From Atlantibacter hermannii (GTDB lineage Bacteria > Pseudomonadota > Gammaproteobacteria > Enterobacterales > Enterobacteriaceae): 64,000 nt of DNA. The notes below the pieces were generated by a model. That model ran no database searches and had not been told where the DNA came from. It saw only the letters and a list, made by a program, of their open reading frames with translations. Each line of letters opens with the position of its first letter. Position 1 is the first letter of the stretch. The DNA lies in NCBI GenBank assembly GCA_900635495.1, contig LR134136.1, positions 2,852,001 to 2,916,000 on the forward strand, in the 5' to 3' direction. The position numbers and the translations under genes are program-made. Below, piece by piece: positions 18,606-28,301 of this stretch.

Positions 18606-18844
18606 GTATTCAGCGAGCGCATAGTCTACCCCAGCGCGGGGGAAATTCTAGCGGCAGATGACGCGCCGTGCGGGAGATGCGTTGGGTAAACTCGTGGCCC
18701 AGCCCGCTGTGGCTTCGCGCGTTACGCGCCGCCGTTCAACGCGTGTAATGACAAAGCCGTCAAACTGAACGATAAATATCGAAGATTCAATGGCTTCATT
18801 ACCTCACTCACGGGTGAATTAACGTTACAAGAACTGTCGCAGCG

Positions 18845-19768
18845 TTATTCTTCTATCGCTTCACGCCAGAGCTTTTCCACCACCCGTTGGGCCAGCAGCG
18901 CCTGTTCACCTGCCGTTTCAGGAATCGTCTGATTTGCCACGCAGTCGATGAAATGGTGCGCGCATCCTACAAATCCGCGTTGTTCAAGGGTGCTTTGCCA
19001 GCCGGGAATGGGTTGCGTCAAAAGACCCGCACCGCACTCTTCCTGCCAGTCACGCATGTCAGTAACCTGGTACAATCCGCCATCAGTGACCGCCTGCACC
19101 CACTCGCGCTGACTTCCGGCGCGGCGGTGCATACTGGTGGTGATGCGTAACTGCTGATGAGCGAAGTGGTGCTCGGCGTAGAGCATTTCGCCCTGGTCAG
19201 TGGTTTGCAGTACGCCGCCTTCCAGTTCTGCCGCGCCGCCCGCCAGCCACAGCGCGGTATCCACCACATGCAGGTAATCATCCAGCAGGGTAAAACGCAG
19301 ATCGTGCGGGCCAACGCTGTCTGCCCGGTGCTTGTCCATACGCAGCGAGGCGCACCGGTCAAGGCGAGCCTTCAGTTCAAGGTAACGCGGCGCGAAGCGG
19401 CGGTTAAAACCGACCATCAGCGTGCGCTTTTTACGTGCCGCTAACTCCACCAGCCGTTCGGCCTCCGCCAGGGTTTCTGCCAGTGGTTTATCGACACACA
19501 CATGCACACCCGCGTTGAGCAGTTCGCTGACCACCGCATAATGACTGGCAGTACTGCTGTGCACGAATACTGCGTCACAGCGCGTCGCGAGCTCAGCAAT
19601 CGACCCGACGTACGGTATCCGGTATGCATCGCAAATCGGCTGCGCCTTCGTTTGGGTGGGTGAAAACGCCCCCGCCAGTTGCCAGCGGGATGCCGCTGAA
19701 AGCACCGGCAACCACGCTTTTTGCGCAATACCGCCCAGACCCACCATACCAATCCGCAATGATGCCAT
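18845..19768 (-). CDS. mviM: putative oxidoreductase MviM/YceM (Gfo/Idh/MocA family)
   Basis: 307-residue NAD(P)-dependent oxidoreductase of unknown substrate. The N-terminal Rossmann fold has GMVGLGGIAQKAWLP, and the family signature CVDKPLAETLAEA is near residue 95, where the Lys is conserved. It lies 2 bp downstream of yceH, the usual enteric arrangement yceH-mviM-murJ. Confidence 0.93.
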   Translation of the reverse strand: MASLRIGMVGLGGIAQKAWLPVLSAASRWQLAGAFSPTQTKAQPICDAYRIPYVGSIAELATRCDAVFVHSSTASHYAVVSELLNAGVHVCVDKPLAETLAEAERLVELAARKKRTLMVGFNRRFAPRYLELKARLDRCASLRMDKHRADSVGPHDLRFTLLDDYLHVVDTALWLAGGAAELEGGVLQTTDQGEMLYAEHHFAHQQLRITTSMHRRAGSQREWVQAVTDGGLYQVTDMRDWQEECGAGLLTQPIPGWQSTLEQRGFVGCAHHFIDCVANQTIPETAGEQALLAQRVVEKLWREAIEE

Positions 19769-19770
19769 GA

Positions 19771-20415
19771 TTATTCTCCGAGATGCGCCAGCAGGGAATC
19801 GAGCCGGGTTTGTAACTCCTGAACCTGCGCTTCCAGCGCGTCGACGCGCAGCGCAAGGTCGTCAGAAGAGGCGCTAACGGGCGCGTCATCCGAAGCAGGG
19901 ACGGCATCACCGCTAAACAGGTGCATATAGCGGCTTTCGCGCTTGCCTGGCTCGCGCGGCAGACGCGCCACAAACGGGCCATCTTCGCGGTTCGCCAGCC
20001 GTTCGAGAGTATTTTCCACTTCCGTCATGTCGGCGAATTCATGCATTCGCGCGGCGCGACCACGCAGTTCACCCGGCGTCTGCGCGCCGCGCAACAGCAA
20101 GGTGGTAATTAACGCCACTTCGGCGCTGCTGAGTTTTAAATCGCCGAATTCAGAGTTGCAAAAGCGCTGCTCGTATTTCATCACGCGATTGCCGAACCCA
20201 CTGACGGTACGCAGATAGTGGCGTTTGACCAGCATATCAAGGGTATTTTGTACTTCAGTCTCGCTAAGCGTGAGTACCGGTTCGCGGTTGGTTTTTTGAT
20301 TACAGGCCGTCACTACGCCGTTCACCGACAGCGGATACTGCTCGGGCGTGGTGACCTGTTTTTCCAGCATACAGCCAATCACGCGGGCTTCGGTGGCGCT
20401 GAGTGAATATTTCAT
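19771..20415 (-). CDS. yceH: UPF0502 protein YceH
   Basis: 214-residue DUF480 protein with tandem winged-helix-like segments (LSATEARVIGCMLEKQVTT and SSAEVALITTLLLRGAQTPGEL). The last 40 residues form a coiled coil (ALRVDALEAQVQELQTRLD). Function unknown. It sits between rimJ and mviM with short spacers. Confidence 0.93.
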   Translation of the reverse strand: MKYSLSATEARVIGCMLEKQVTTPEQYPLSVNGVVTACNQKTNREPVLTLSETEVQNTLDMLVKRHYLRTVSGFGNRVMKYEQRFCNSEFGDLKLSSAEVALITTLLLRGAQTPGELRGRAARMHEFADMTEVENTLERLANREDGPFVARLPREPGKRESRYMHLFSGDAVPASDDAPVSASSDDLALRVDALEAQVQELQTRLDSLLAHLGE

Positions 20416-20424
20416 TAAGGCTCC

Positions 20425-21009
20425 TTAACGACCTGCGGTCCATTCTTTGGTAGTCAATGCGGTTAATACGTGATCGCGCCAGACGCCATCGATCAGCAAA
20501 TAATCTTTGGCATAGCCCTCTTTTTCGAAACCAAGACGGGCGAGCAAATCCCCGCTGCGCTTGTTGTGGGGCATGTAATTCGCCATGATGCGGTGGATAT
20601 GCTGGGTGCGCTGCATATAGCGAATAGCGGAAGTCAGCGCTTCAAACATCAGCCCCTGCCCCTGCCATTTTTCCCCCAGTGAATACCCCAGATAGCAGGC
20701 GTGAAACGAGCCCCGCACCACATTGGAAAAGTTGGCGACGCCATAAATTTCTTTTTCATCCGGGTCGAACAGGGCGAAATAAAACGCGCTGCCCTGTTTG
20801 TGCAGTTCGTTGATCATGCTCAGACGCGCCTGCCAGCCGGACGGGTAGCAATGGCTCTCGTCACGAATGGGTTCCCAGGGCTTTAAAAACTGCCGGTTTT
20901 CGGCATAGTAATCCGCCAGGCGCCAGGCATCTCGCTCATAAATCAGGCGGACAACCATTCGGTCGGTCGCGAGTCGTATTTTCGGCACATTGTTGCGATA
21001 GCCAAACAT
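20425..21009 (-). CDS. rimJ: ribosomal protein S5 alanine N-acetyltransferase RimJ
   Basis: GNAT-family enzyme that acetylates the N-terminal Ala of ribosomal protein S5. 194 residues, the E. coli length. The acetyl-CoA binding segment is SLGEKWQGQGLMFEALTSA. The start MFGYRNNVPKIRL matches the family. It is followed by yceH after 9 bp. Confidence 0.96.
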   Translation of the reverse strand: MFGYRNNVPKIRLATDRMVVRLIYERDAWRLADYYAENRQFLKPWEPIRDESHCYPSGWQARLSMINELHKQGSAFYFALFDPDEKEIYGVANFSNVVRGSFHACYLGYSLGEKWQGQGLMFEALTSAIRYMQRTQHIHRIMANYMPHNKRSGDLLARLGFEKEGYAKDYLLIDGVWRDHVLTALTTKEWTAGR

Positions 21010-21255
21010 CTGTTATTACTCCTTGCAGGCACTGTTTTCGCCCCTAAGCCACACTCTGTTTTTTACTATACCTGCACCCGGTATAACAGTGAAAACAGCA
21101 ACATGCCTTTTTTGTTTATCCGTTGTTATTTTTACGATGAATGTCATCAATCAATCTCTCAGATTGATAAAAAAATATTGTCGCGACGATGATGGGAAAT
21201 CAGGCGCTGACACCGCAGAATAGCAGACTGTGGTTTCGTTTCCCGGGAGGGGGAA

Positions 21256-22463
21256 ATGGCTGGCGTTTCGCAGGCAAGGAGCCTGGGTAAATACTTCCTG
21301 CTGCTCGATAATATGTTGGTGGTGCTGGGTTTCTTCGTCGTTTTTCCACTTATCTCTATTCGTTTTGTTGATCAAATGGGTTGGGCCGCGCTGATGGTCG
21401 GTATCGCGCTCGGCCTGCGCCAGTTGACTCAGCAAGGTTTGGGCATTTTCGGCGGCGCGATTGCCGACCGCTTTGGCGCAAAACCGATGATCGTCACCGG
21501 GATGTTGTTGTGCGCCGCGGGCTTCGCCACCATGGGCATTGCACATGAACCGTGGCTGCTGTGGTTTTCCTGCTTTCTCTCCGGCATCGGCGGGACGCTG
21601 TTCGATCCGCCGCGCTCCGCGCTGGTGGTGAAACTGGTGCGTCCGGATCAGCGTGGCCGGTTCTTTTCTTTATTGATGATGCAGGACAGCGCGGGCGCGG
21701 TCATCGGCGCCCTGCTCGGCAGCTGGTTGCTGCAATATGATTTCCGGCTGGTGTGCGGCGTAGGGCGGTGCTCTTTATTATTTGCGCCGGGGTTAACGCC
21801 TGGCTGCTACCTGCTTACAAACTCTCCACCATTCGTACCCCGATGCGCGAAGGCATGGGACGGGTGCTGAAAGATAAGCGTTTCATTACCTATGTGTTGA
21901 CGCTGGCGGGCTATTACATGCTGGCGGTTCAGGTGATGTTAATGCTGCCGATTATGGTCAATAACGTCGCGGGTACCCCGGCGGCGGTGAAATGGATGTA
22001 CGCGATCGAAGCCGCATTATCGCTTACGTTGCTCTACCCCATCGCCCGCTGGAGCGAAAAGCGCTTTCGCCTTGAGCAGCGTTTGATGGCGGGTCTGTTA
22101 TTAATGACCCTGAGCCTGGTGCCAATAGGCTGACCGACTCATTACAACAGCTTTTCACTTTGATTTGCGTGTTTTATATCGGTTCGATTATTGCCGAACC
22201 GGGCGCGTGAAACGCTTAGCGCCTCGCTGGCCGATGCCCGCGCACGGGGCAGTTATATGGGTTTCAGCCGCCTTGGGCTGGCCATCGGCGGCGCGTTCGG
22301 CTATGCCGGAGGCGGCTGGCTGTTTGATATGGGCCACACCCTGGGGCAACCGGAATTGCCCTGGGCGATGCTCGGCGCGGTCGGCCTGCTCACCTTCTTC
22401 GCGCTGGGGTGGCAATTTAGTCAGCGACGTATTAATCGCTCAATGCTTGAGCCGGGTGGCTGA
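21256..22463 (+). pseudogene. mdtH: multidrug efflux MFS transporter MdtH, three single-base frameshifts
   Basis: Twelve-segment major facilitator linked to quinolone resistance in E. coli. The start at 21256 (MAGVSQARSLGKYFLL) follows a strong GGAGGGGG Shine-Dalgarno. MFS motif A is GGAIADRFGAKPMIV. The frame is lost at 21763-21765 (one G missing), near 22129-22131 (one base missing) and at 22201-22203 (one G extra). Correcting all three gives about 402 residues, the family length, with no other stop. Probably sequencing errors. Confidence 0.92.
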
Positions 22464-22524
22464 TTTGCCCGCTGCTTTTTTCTCTTCCATACTGAAGGTT
22501 ACGGTCATCATATGGAGGAGAAAC

Positions 22525-23172
22525 GTGAAGCTATTTATTTACGATCACTGCCCGTTCTGTGTTAAAGCGCGCATGATATTCGGGCTGAAGAATATCCCCG
22601 TCGAGCTCAACATCCTGATGAACGACGATGTAGACACCCCTACCCGGATGATTGGCCAAAAGATGGCGCCCATCCTGCAAAAAGACGACAGCCGTTATAT
22701 GGCGGAAAGCATGGATATCGTGCACTACGTCGACAAGGTTGACGGCAAACCTTTACTGACTGGCGACCGCAACCCGGCTATTGCCGCCTGGCTCCGTAAA
22801 GTCAATGAGTACACCAATCGCCTGCTGCTGCCGCGCATGGCAAAAGCGCCTTTTGACGAGTTCTCCACGCCGGAAGCCCGCGCGTACTTTACCGAGAAAA
22901 AACAGGCGTCGATTGGCTCGTTTGAAGAGCATCTTTCTCATTCCCAGGGGCTGGTTAAAAAAATCAGCGACGATTTGCGCGACCTGGAGAAACTGATCAA
23001 AGAGCCAAACGCGGTGAATGGCGAACTGTCGGACGATGATTTCGATTTATTCCCGTTACTGCGCAACCTGACACTGGTTCAAGGTATTACGTGGCCGACC
23101 CGCGTGGCGGACTACCGCGATAATATGGCCAAACAGACGCAGGTCAACCTGCTGACTTCGATGGCTATCTGA
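22525..23172 (+). CDS. grxB: glutaredoxin 2 GrxB
   Basis: Glutathione-dependent disulfide reductase with a GST-like fold. 215 residues, the E. coli length, from a GTG start at 22525 preceded by GGAGGAG. The active site CPFC is at residues 9-12 (YDHCPFCVKARM). An all-helical C-terminal domain follows. The open frame reads upstream into mdtH but that part is not GrxB. A strong terminator follows. Confidence 0.95.
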   Translation: MKLFIYDHCPFCVKARMIFGLKNIPVELNILMNDDVDTPTRMIGQKMAPILQKDDSRYMAESMDIVHYVDKVDGKPLLTGDRNPAIAAWLRKVNEYTNRLLLPRMAKAPFDEFSTPEARAYFTEKKQASIGSFEEHLSHSQGLVKKISDDLRDLEKLIKEPNAVNGELSDDDFDLFPLLRNLTLVQGITWPTRVADYRDNMAKQTQVNLLTSMAI

Positions 23173-23176
23173 CTCC

Positions 23177-23210
23177 AGGCCGGCGTTCCGCGCCGGCCTT
23201 TCAGTTTTTT
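23177..23210 (+). terminator. rho-independent terminator of grxB
   Basis: AGGCCGGCG-TTCCG-CGCCGGCCT, a 9-bp stem, followed by TTCAGTTTTTT. Confidence 0.8.
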
Positions 23211-23280
23211 CCTCTGGTTATTTCTAACGTGTTGCGCGATGCTGCCGCCACTGAAGGATGACGTACCGCAGAGGAATTCC

Positions 23281-23841
23281 ATGAATAAAATCTTCATTGC
23301 CCTAGCTGGGTTATTGACGCTACTGGTCGTCGGCTGCAATCAGCTGACCCAATACACCGTCACCGAACAGGAAATCAACCAGGCGCTGGCGAAACGCAAT
23401 AATTTTGCGAAAGACATCGGCCTGCCCGGTATCGCCGACGCGCATATCGTGCTGTCTAACCTGACCAGCCAAATCGGCCGTCAGGAGCCCAATAAAGTGA
23501 CGCTGACCGGGGATGCGAATCTGGATCTCACCTCGCTGTTCGGTGACCAGAAAGCCACCATGAAGCTGACGCTTAAGGCGCTGCCGACCTTTAACAAGCA
23601 ACAGGGCGCGATTTATTTGCAGGATATGGAAGTGGTTAGCGCTGAAGTTTTGCCGCAGAAAATGGAAGGCGTTTTGAAAACATTAACGCCTTATCTCAAC
23701 CAGTCATTAAAAAGCTACTTTAATCAGCAACCCGCCTATGTACTGAGCGAAGATCGCACCAAAGGCGAGGCGCTGGCGAAGCAATATGCAAAAGGCATTG
23801 AAGTGAAGCCTGGTGAAATTGTCATCCCGTTTATCGACTAA
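23281..23841 (+). CDS. yceB: lipoprotein YceB (DUF1439)
   Basis: 186-residue outer-membrane lipoprotein, the family length from the ATG at 23281. The lipobox is LLVVGC at residues 14-19. The DUF1439 domain resembles lipid-binding TULIP/YceB proteins. It is preceded by a GAGG Shine-Dalgarno and separated from grxB by a terminator. Confidence 0.93.
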   Translation: MNKIFIALAGLLTLLVVGCNQLTQYTVTEQEINQALAKRNNFAKDIGLPGIADAHIVLSNLTSQIGRQEPNKVTLTGDANLDLTSLFGDQKATMKLTLKALPTFNKQQGAIYLQDMEVVSAEVLPQKMEGVLKTLTPYLNQSLKSYFNQQPAYVLSEDRTKGEALAKQYAKGIEVKPGEIVIPFID

Positions 23842-23883
23842 ACGATACGGGGGCGTTGCTGCCCCGCCATAAAAAGGATGCAA

Positions 23884-23899
23884 ACGAAAACGTTTCCGC
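23884..23899. promoter_or_regulatory. PurR operator upstream of pyrC
   Basis: ACGAAAACGTTTCCGC fits the PurR box (ANGCAANCGNTTNCNT) with few mismatches and differs by one base from the E. coli pyrC operator as I recall it. It lies 67 bp upstream of pyrC. Confidence 0.8.
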
Positions 23900-23908
23900 T
23901 TATCCTTT

Positions 23909-23961
23909 GTGCCCGGCATAAATCCAGCCATCGTTGACTGATTTCCCACCAGCCGGAGCAC
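23909..23961 (+). promoter_or_regulatory. pyrC leader hairpin over the ribosome-binding site
   Basis: GTGC-CCGGC (23909-23917) can pair with GCCGG-A-GCAC (23952-23961), nine pairs with one bulged A. The 3' arm contains the Shine-Dalgarno just before the ATG at 23966. In E. coli the choice of transcription start, set by CTP/GTP levels, decides whether this hairpin forms and blocks translation. Confidence 0.7.
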
Positions 23962-23965
23962 GCTC

Positions 23966-25011
23966 ATGACAGTATCACCACAGGTATTAACGATTCGCCG
24001 CCCAGACGACTGGCACGTTCACTTACGCGACGGCGAGATGCTTAACATCGTTGTGCCTTACACCAGCGAAACGTACGCACGGGCCATCGTGATGCCTAAC
24101 CTGGCACCGCCCGTGACCACCGTTGAGGCCGCCCGCGCCTACCGTCAACGCATTCTGGATGCCGTCCCGGCTGGTCACGTTTTCGAGCCCTTAATGACCT
24201 GCTATCTCACCGATACGCTGGACGCCAGTGAACTGGAACGCGGCTTTAACGAGGGCGTTTTTACCGCAGCGAAACTCTATCCGGCAAACGCCACGACCAA
24301 CTCAAGCCACGGCGTCACCCACATCGACGCAATCATGCCGGTGCTGGAGCGGATGGAAAAAATCGGCATGCCGCTCCTGGTGCACGGTGAAGTGACCATG
24401 CCGAAATTGATATTTTCGATCGTGAAGCGCGTTTTATCGATAGCGTGATGGAGCCGTTGCGCCAGCGCCTTCCTGGCCTGAAAGTGGTTTTTGAACATAT
24501 CACCACCCGCGATGCCGCCCAGTACGTGCGCGAAGGCAATTCGCTGCTGGCCGCCACAATCACCCCGCAGCATTTGATGTTTAACCGTAACCATATGCTG
24601 GTGGGTGGCGTGCGCCCTCATCTTTACTGCCTGCCAATTCTAAAACGCAGCGTGCATCAGCAGGCACTGCGTGAACTGGTCGCCAGCGGCTGTGAACGGG
24701 TGTTTCTGGGTACCGATTCCGCCCCGCATGCGCGCCATAAAAAAGAGACCAGCTGCGGTTGCGCTGGCTGCTTTAATGCCCCATCCGCACTGGGCGCTTA
24801 TGCCACCGTGTTTGAAGAGATGGATGCGCTGGCGCATTTTGAAGCGTTTTGTTCGCTCAACGGCCCGCGTTTTTATGGGCTGCCGGTTAACGAACAGCAC
24901 ATCACCCTGATCAAGCAGGATGAGGCTATCGTCGAGAGCATTGCCCTCAGCGATGATACGTTAATCCCCTTCCTGGCGGGCGAAACGGTGCGCTGGACGG
25001 TAAAACGCTGA
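23966..25011 (+). pseudogene. pyrC: dihydroorotase PyrC, one C missing
   Basis: Third step of pyrimidine synthesis, carbamoyl aspartate to dihydroorotate. Metal ligands are in DDWHVHLRDGEM, and the carboxylated Lys region is VFTAAKLYPANATT. The frame breaks at 24396-24397, where CC should be CCC: HGEVT should continue HAEIDIFDREARF. With that base restored the protein is 348 residues, the family length, ending AGETVRWTVKR. Probably a sequencing error. Regulation by PurR and a leader hairpin is visible upstream. Confidence 0.95.
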
Positions 25012-25053
25012 CAGAGAAATATTTTCACCCCCCTGTTGCATACTGAATGACTT

Positions 25054-25073
25054 AACTGTATAAACATCCAGTA
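25054..25073. promoter_or_regulatory. LexA (SOS) box upstream of dinI
   Basis: AACTGTATAAACATCCAGTA, a CTGT-N8-CCAG version of CTGT-N8-ACAG, 20 bp upstream of dinI. dinI is a known SOS gene with a similarly placed box in E. coli. Confidence 0.85.
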
Positions 25074-25093
25074 TATGACAACAGGGGGCGATC

Positions 25094-25339
25094 ATGCGTA
25101 TTGAAGTCACCATTGCTAAAACTACCGTATTACCACCCGGCGCCATTGATGCGCTGACAGATGAACTGACGCGTCGTATCGAGAACAGTTTTCCTGATAC
25201 AGGCAACCAGGTGAGCGTGCGCTATGCCGCCGCCAACCATTTGTCTGTGCTCGGCGGCGCGAAAGAAGACAAAGATCGGATCAGCGAGATCCTTCAGGAA
25301 ACCTGGGAAAGCGCTGACGACTGGTTTTCTTCACCCTGA
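25094..25339 (+). CDS. dinI: DNA damage-inducible protein DinI
   Basis: DinI modulates RecA filaments during the SOS response. 81 residues, full length. The C-terminal acidic helix that contacts RecA is seen (SEILQETWESADDWF). It is preceded by a LexA box and followed by a terminator. Confidence 0.97.
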   Translation: MRIEVTIAKTTVLPPGAIDALTDELTRRIENSFPDTGNQVSVRYAAANHLSVLGGAKEDKDRISEILQETWESADDWFSSP

Positions 25340-25440
25340 ATTCGTACTACCTCAACGCACTCCATGCGCTGCGCTTGCGTGGCCGCGCGTTGAGGCATTT
25401 CGGATAGCAAAATAAAAAAGTATTCTCTCATTGTGCATTT

Positions 25441-25463
25441 CCGGGCTCGCCGCCCGGCTTTTT
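25441..25463 (+). terminator. rho-independent terminator after dinI
   Basis: CCGGGC-TCGCC-GCCCGG stem followed by CTTTTT. It lies 100 bp behind dinI; nothing else is recognised in the 366-bp dinI-bssS gap apart from the AT-rich bssS upstream region. Confidence 0.75.
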
Positions 25464-25705
25464 AATTCCTCCCTAAGTTAAATTTCCTTTTCAGCATTAT
25501 CTGTCTTGCATTCTTATAAACGCTTATTTATACGAATAAGTTGCCGTTTTATCGTTCAAACATTTCAACGGATATAAAAAATGTGTTGCAGGAAATATAT
25601 TTCTTAGACGTTACAGCCTTTCCACTGATATACTGAAAATGCTTCAATAAAAGACGCATTGAACCTCGAACGACGTTGTCTATAAACACGATAAAGGGGG
25701 TTATA

Positions 25706-25960
25706 ATGGTAAAGAATAATGAAGTCATCCAAACACATCCCCTTGTAGGATGGGACATCAGCACCGTTGATAGCTACGATGCGATGATGCTACGTTTGCA
25801 CTATCAGTCGCCAGACCGTCCCAATCAGGAAGATACAGAAGTTGGGCAAACCCTTTGGCTTACCACTGACGTAGCGCGCCAGTTTATATCGATACTTGAA
25901 GCTGGCATTGCCAAAATAGAATCCAGTGATTACCAGGAAAATGATTATCGCAAACATTAG
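25706..25960 (+). CDS. bssS: biofilm regulator BssS
   Basis: 84-residue protein affecting biofilm, indole uptake and AI-2 related transcription in E. coli. The start at 25706 (MVKNNEVIQTHPLVGWD) gives the family length. The middle (GQTLWLTTDVARQFISILEAG) is almost invariant. No known domain mechanism. Confidence 0.95.
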   Translation: MVKNNEVIQTHPLVGWDISTVDSYDAMMLRLHYQSPDRPNQEDTEVGQTLWLTTDVARQFISILEAGIAKIESSDYQENDYRKH

Positions 25961-25981
25961 TTTGCTTATCTTCTCATCCTC

Positions 25982-26008
25982 AGGCACCGAAAGGTGCCTT
26001 TCTTTTTG
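25982..26008 (+). terminator. rho-independent terminator after bssS
   Basis: AGGCACC-GAAA-GGTGCCT stem followed by TTCTTTTTG. Confidence 0.85.
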
Positions 26009-26185
26009 ATTATTCTGATTGCGAAATTATATTAATTTTACTTAAGCGTGCCTGCGCAACCATATCTGCCCGACAAAGCGGTTATATATTCTCGCTGTTT
26101 GAAGGTTTACTCGCCGGGTAAATCTTGTTTCTTTCCCTCATCTTCTTTACTCTGCTTACCCCCCACTCAAATGGAGAAAACGTCC

Positions 26186-27308
26186 ATGGAGTACGATCTG
26201 ATTATTGTTGGCAGCGGCTCGGTTGGGGCCGCTGCCGGCTATTACGCAACGAAAGCGGGCCTGAGGGTGTTGATGACCGATGCTGCGCATCCTCCGCATC
26301 AGGAAGGCAGTCATCACGGCGAAAGCCGGCTGATACGTCACGCTTATGGCGAAGGAGAAAAGTACGTGCCACTGGTGCTTCGCGCGCAAGCACTGTGGGA
26401 CGAGCTGCAACAGATTAGCGGTGAAAAGATTTTCACCCCGCAGCGGCGTACTGAACCTCGGTCCGGCGGAATCTGCGTTTTTGACCAACGTTGCGCGCAG
26501 CGCGCAACAGTTCAACCTGCCGCTGGAAAAACTGGATGCCGCGGCGCTGATGGCGCGCTGGCCAGAAATCACCGTGCCAGAGAATTTTATCGGCCTGTTT
26601 GAACCGGACTCCGGCGTGTTGCACAGCGAAACCGCCATTGCGGCCTGGATACGTCTTGCAGAAGAAGCCGGGTGCGCGCAATTGTTTAATTGCCCGGTTG
26701 AAGCGATCCACAGCGATGCGCAAGGCGTGAGTATTGAGACGTCAGAAGGCACGTTTCACGGGCGCAAGATGCTGGTCAGCGCGGGCACCTGGGTTAAACG
26801 TCTGATCCCGGAACTGCCTGTTACTCCGGTGCGTAAAATTTTTGCGTGGTACCAGGCGGATGGCCGTTACAGCACCAATAACCGTTTTCCCGCGTTTACT
26901 GGCGAACTCCCCAATGGCGATCAGTTTTATGGTTTCCCGGCGGATAATAACGAACTGAAGATCGGTAAACATAACGGTGGTCAGGTCATTAGTACGCCGG
27001 CTGAACGCAAGCCCTTTGGCGCAGTGCATACCGATGGTGCAGAAGCCTTTCCGTTCTTGCGTCATATTCTGCCGGGCATTGGCGGATGCCTGTACGGTGC
27101 ATCCTGTACCTATGACAACTCGCCGGACGAAGATTTTATCATTGATACGCTGCCTGGCGCGTCCAATACCCTCGTGATTACCGGTCTGAGCGGTCATGGA
27201 TTCAAATTTGCCTCGGTGTTAGGTGAGATTGCCCTGGAGTTTGCCCAGGACGCCGCACACCGCTTCGATCTGACGCCCTTCTCTCTTAGCCGTTTCAGTC
27301 ATGCATGA
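26186..27308 (+). pseudogene. solA: N-methyl-L-tryptophan oxidase SolA, one extra C
   Basis: FAD-dependent N-methyl amino acid oxidase of the monomeric sarcosine oxidase family. The start at 26186 (MEYDLIIVGSGSVGAAAG) shows the GXGXXG dinucleotide-binding motif. The Cys for covalent flavin attachment is expected in GASCTYDNSPDEDF. The frame breaks in CCCC at 26436-26439; with CCC, KIFTRSGVLNLGPAES reads through and the protein is 373 residues against 372 in E. coli. Probably a sequencing error. Confidence 0.94.
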
Positions 27309-27313
27309 CAGCT

Positions 27314-27338
27314 GGGGTGGGTTACCACCCCGGTTTTT
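27314..27338 (+). terminator. rho-independent terminator after solA
   Basis: GGGGTGG-GTTA-CCACCCC stem followed by GGTTTTT. The remaining part of the 410-bp solA-yceJ gap is AT-rich toward yceJ, with no supported gene. Confidence 0.85.
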
Positions 27339-27718
27339 CGCCCTTTCAGCAGTCAACCCACCCGATAAACAAAGCCCGTATCGGCACTGCGCCAGCATTT
27401 TTTGACGGGTCAGGAATATTGCCATTTTCTGACTGTGTCGACGCAAGGCACAGGGACAACACACGCCCTGAATTCCAGTTTTTGATGACTCAAACATCAA
27501 TAAAATTGACACAAACTGACAGTGCACTGACGAATACTTAAAGGAGCTCTTTAGCTTTATCTTGTTGCCATACCTGCTTTCATCTCAGTTTACTGCTTAT
27601 TTACCCTCTCATTTTCTTGTTCAATTTATTTGATATTCTGATTCCATTTTTTTGGATTGCTTTTGATCCCTGCTCACGCCATTGTTGCAACAACTTTAAA
27701 TATTAACAGGCTCACAAC

Positions 27719-28270
27719 ATGCAGTGGCGCAATTCTCCTGACCGATACGGTCACTTTTCGGTGATCTTACATTGGGTCGTCGCTCTCACGGTTTACGGTA
27801 TGTTCGGGCTTGGCCTGTGGATGGTCACCCTCGGTTATTACGATGGCTGGTATCACGAGGCCCCTGAAATTCACAAAAGCATTGGCATTCTGCTGATGAT
27901 AACGCTGGTTATCCGCCTTGCGTGGCGATTCCTGTCTAAGCCGCCCCGCGCGCTGCCTGGCTATTCCACTTTTACCCGTATTGCGGCGGCGGCTGGCCAT
28001 GCGCTGCTCTATCTGTTGTTGTTTGCCATTGTGATCAGCGGCTATTTGATCTCAACCGCCGACGGCAAGCCGATCAGCGTTTTCGGCTGGTTCGAGGTGC
28101 CTGCCACCTTAAGCGATGCCGGAGTTCAGGCCGATCTGGCCGGGCAAATCCATCTGTGGCTGGCCTGGGGCGTGGTGATTTTCTCCGTGCTGCATGCGCT
28201 TGCCGCGCTTAAACACCACTTCATCGATAAAGATGCCACCCTGAAGCGGATGCTCGGGAAAGCGTCGTAA
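27719..28270 (+). CDS. yceJ: cytochrome b561 family protein YceJ
   Basis: Four-helix inner-membrane b-type cytochrome, 183 residues. Candidate haem-ligand histidines are in HFSVILHWVVAL, PEIHKSIGILL, AGHALLYLLL and LHALAALKHHF. It is 31 bp upstream of yceI, its usual partner, which suggests a membrane redox/periplasmic isoprenoid pair whose exact role is unknown. Confidence 0.93.
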   Translation: MQWRNSPDRYGHFSVILHWVVALTVYGMFGLGLWMVTLGYYDGWYHEAPEIHKSIGILLMITLVIRLAWRFLSKPPRALPGYSTFTRIAAAAGHALLYLLLFAIVISGYLISTADGKPISVFGWFEVPATLSDAGVQADLAGQIHLWLAWGVVIFSVLHALAALKHHFIDKDATLKRMLGKAS

Positions 28271-28301
28271 CAGTCTTAAGAAAAGACAATAAGGAGCGAA
28301 A

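Noticed and set aside
27305..27541. 78-codon open frame between solA and yceJ
   Set aside because: It begins inside the solA end and spans the solA terminator; no conserved features.
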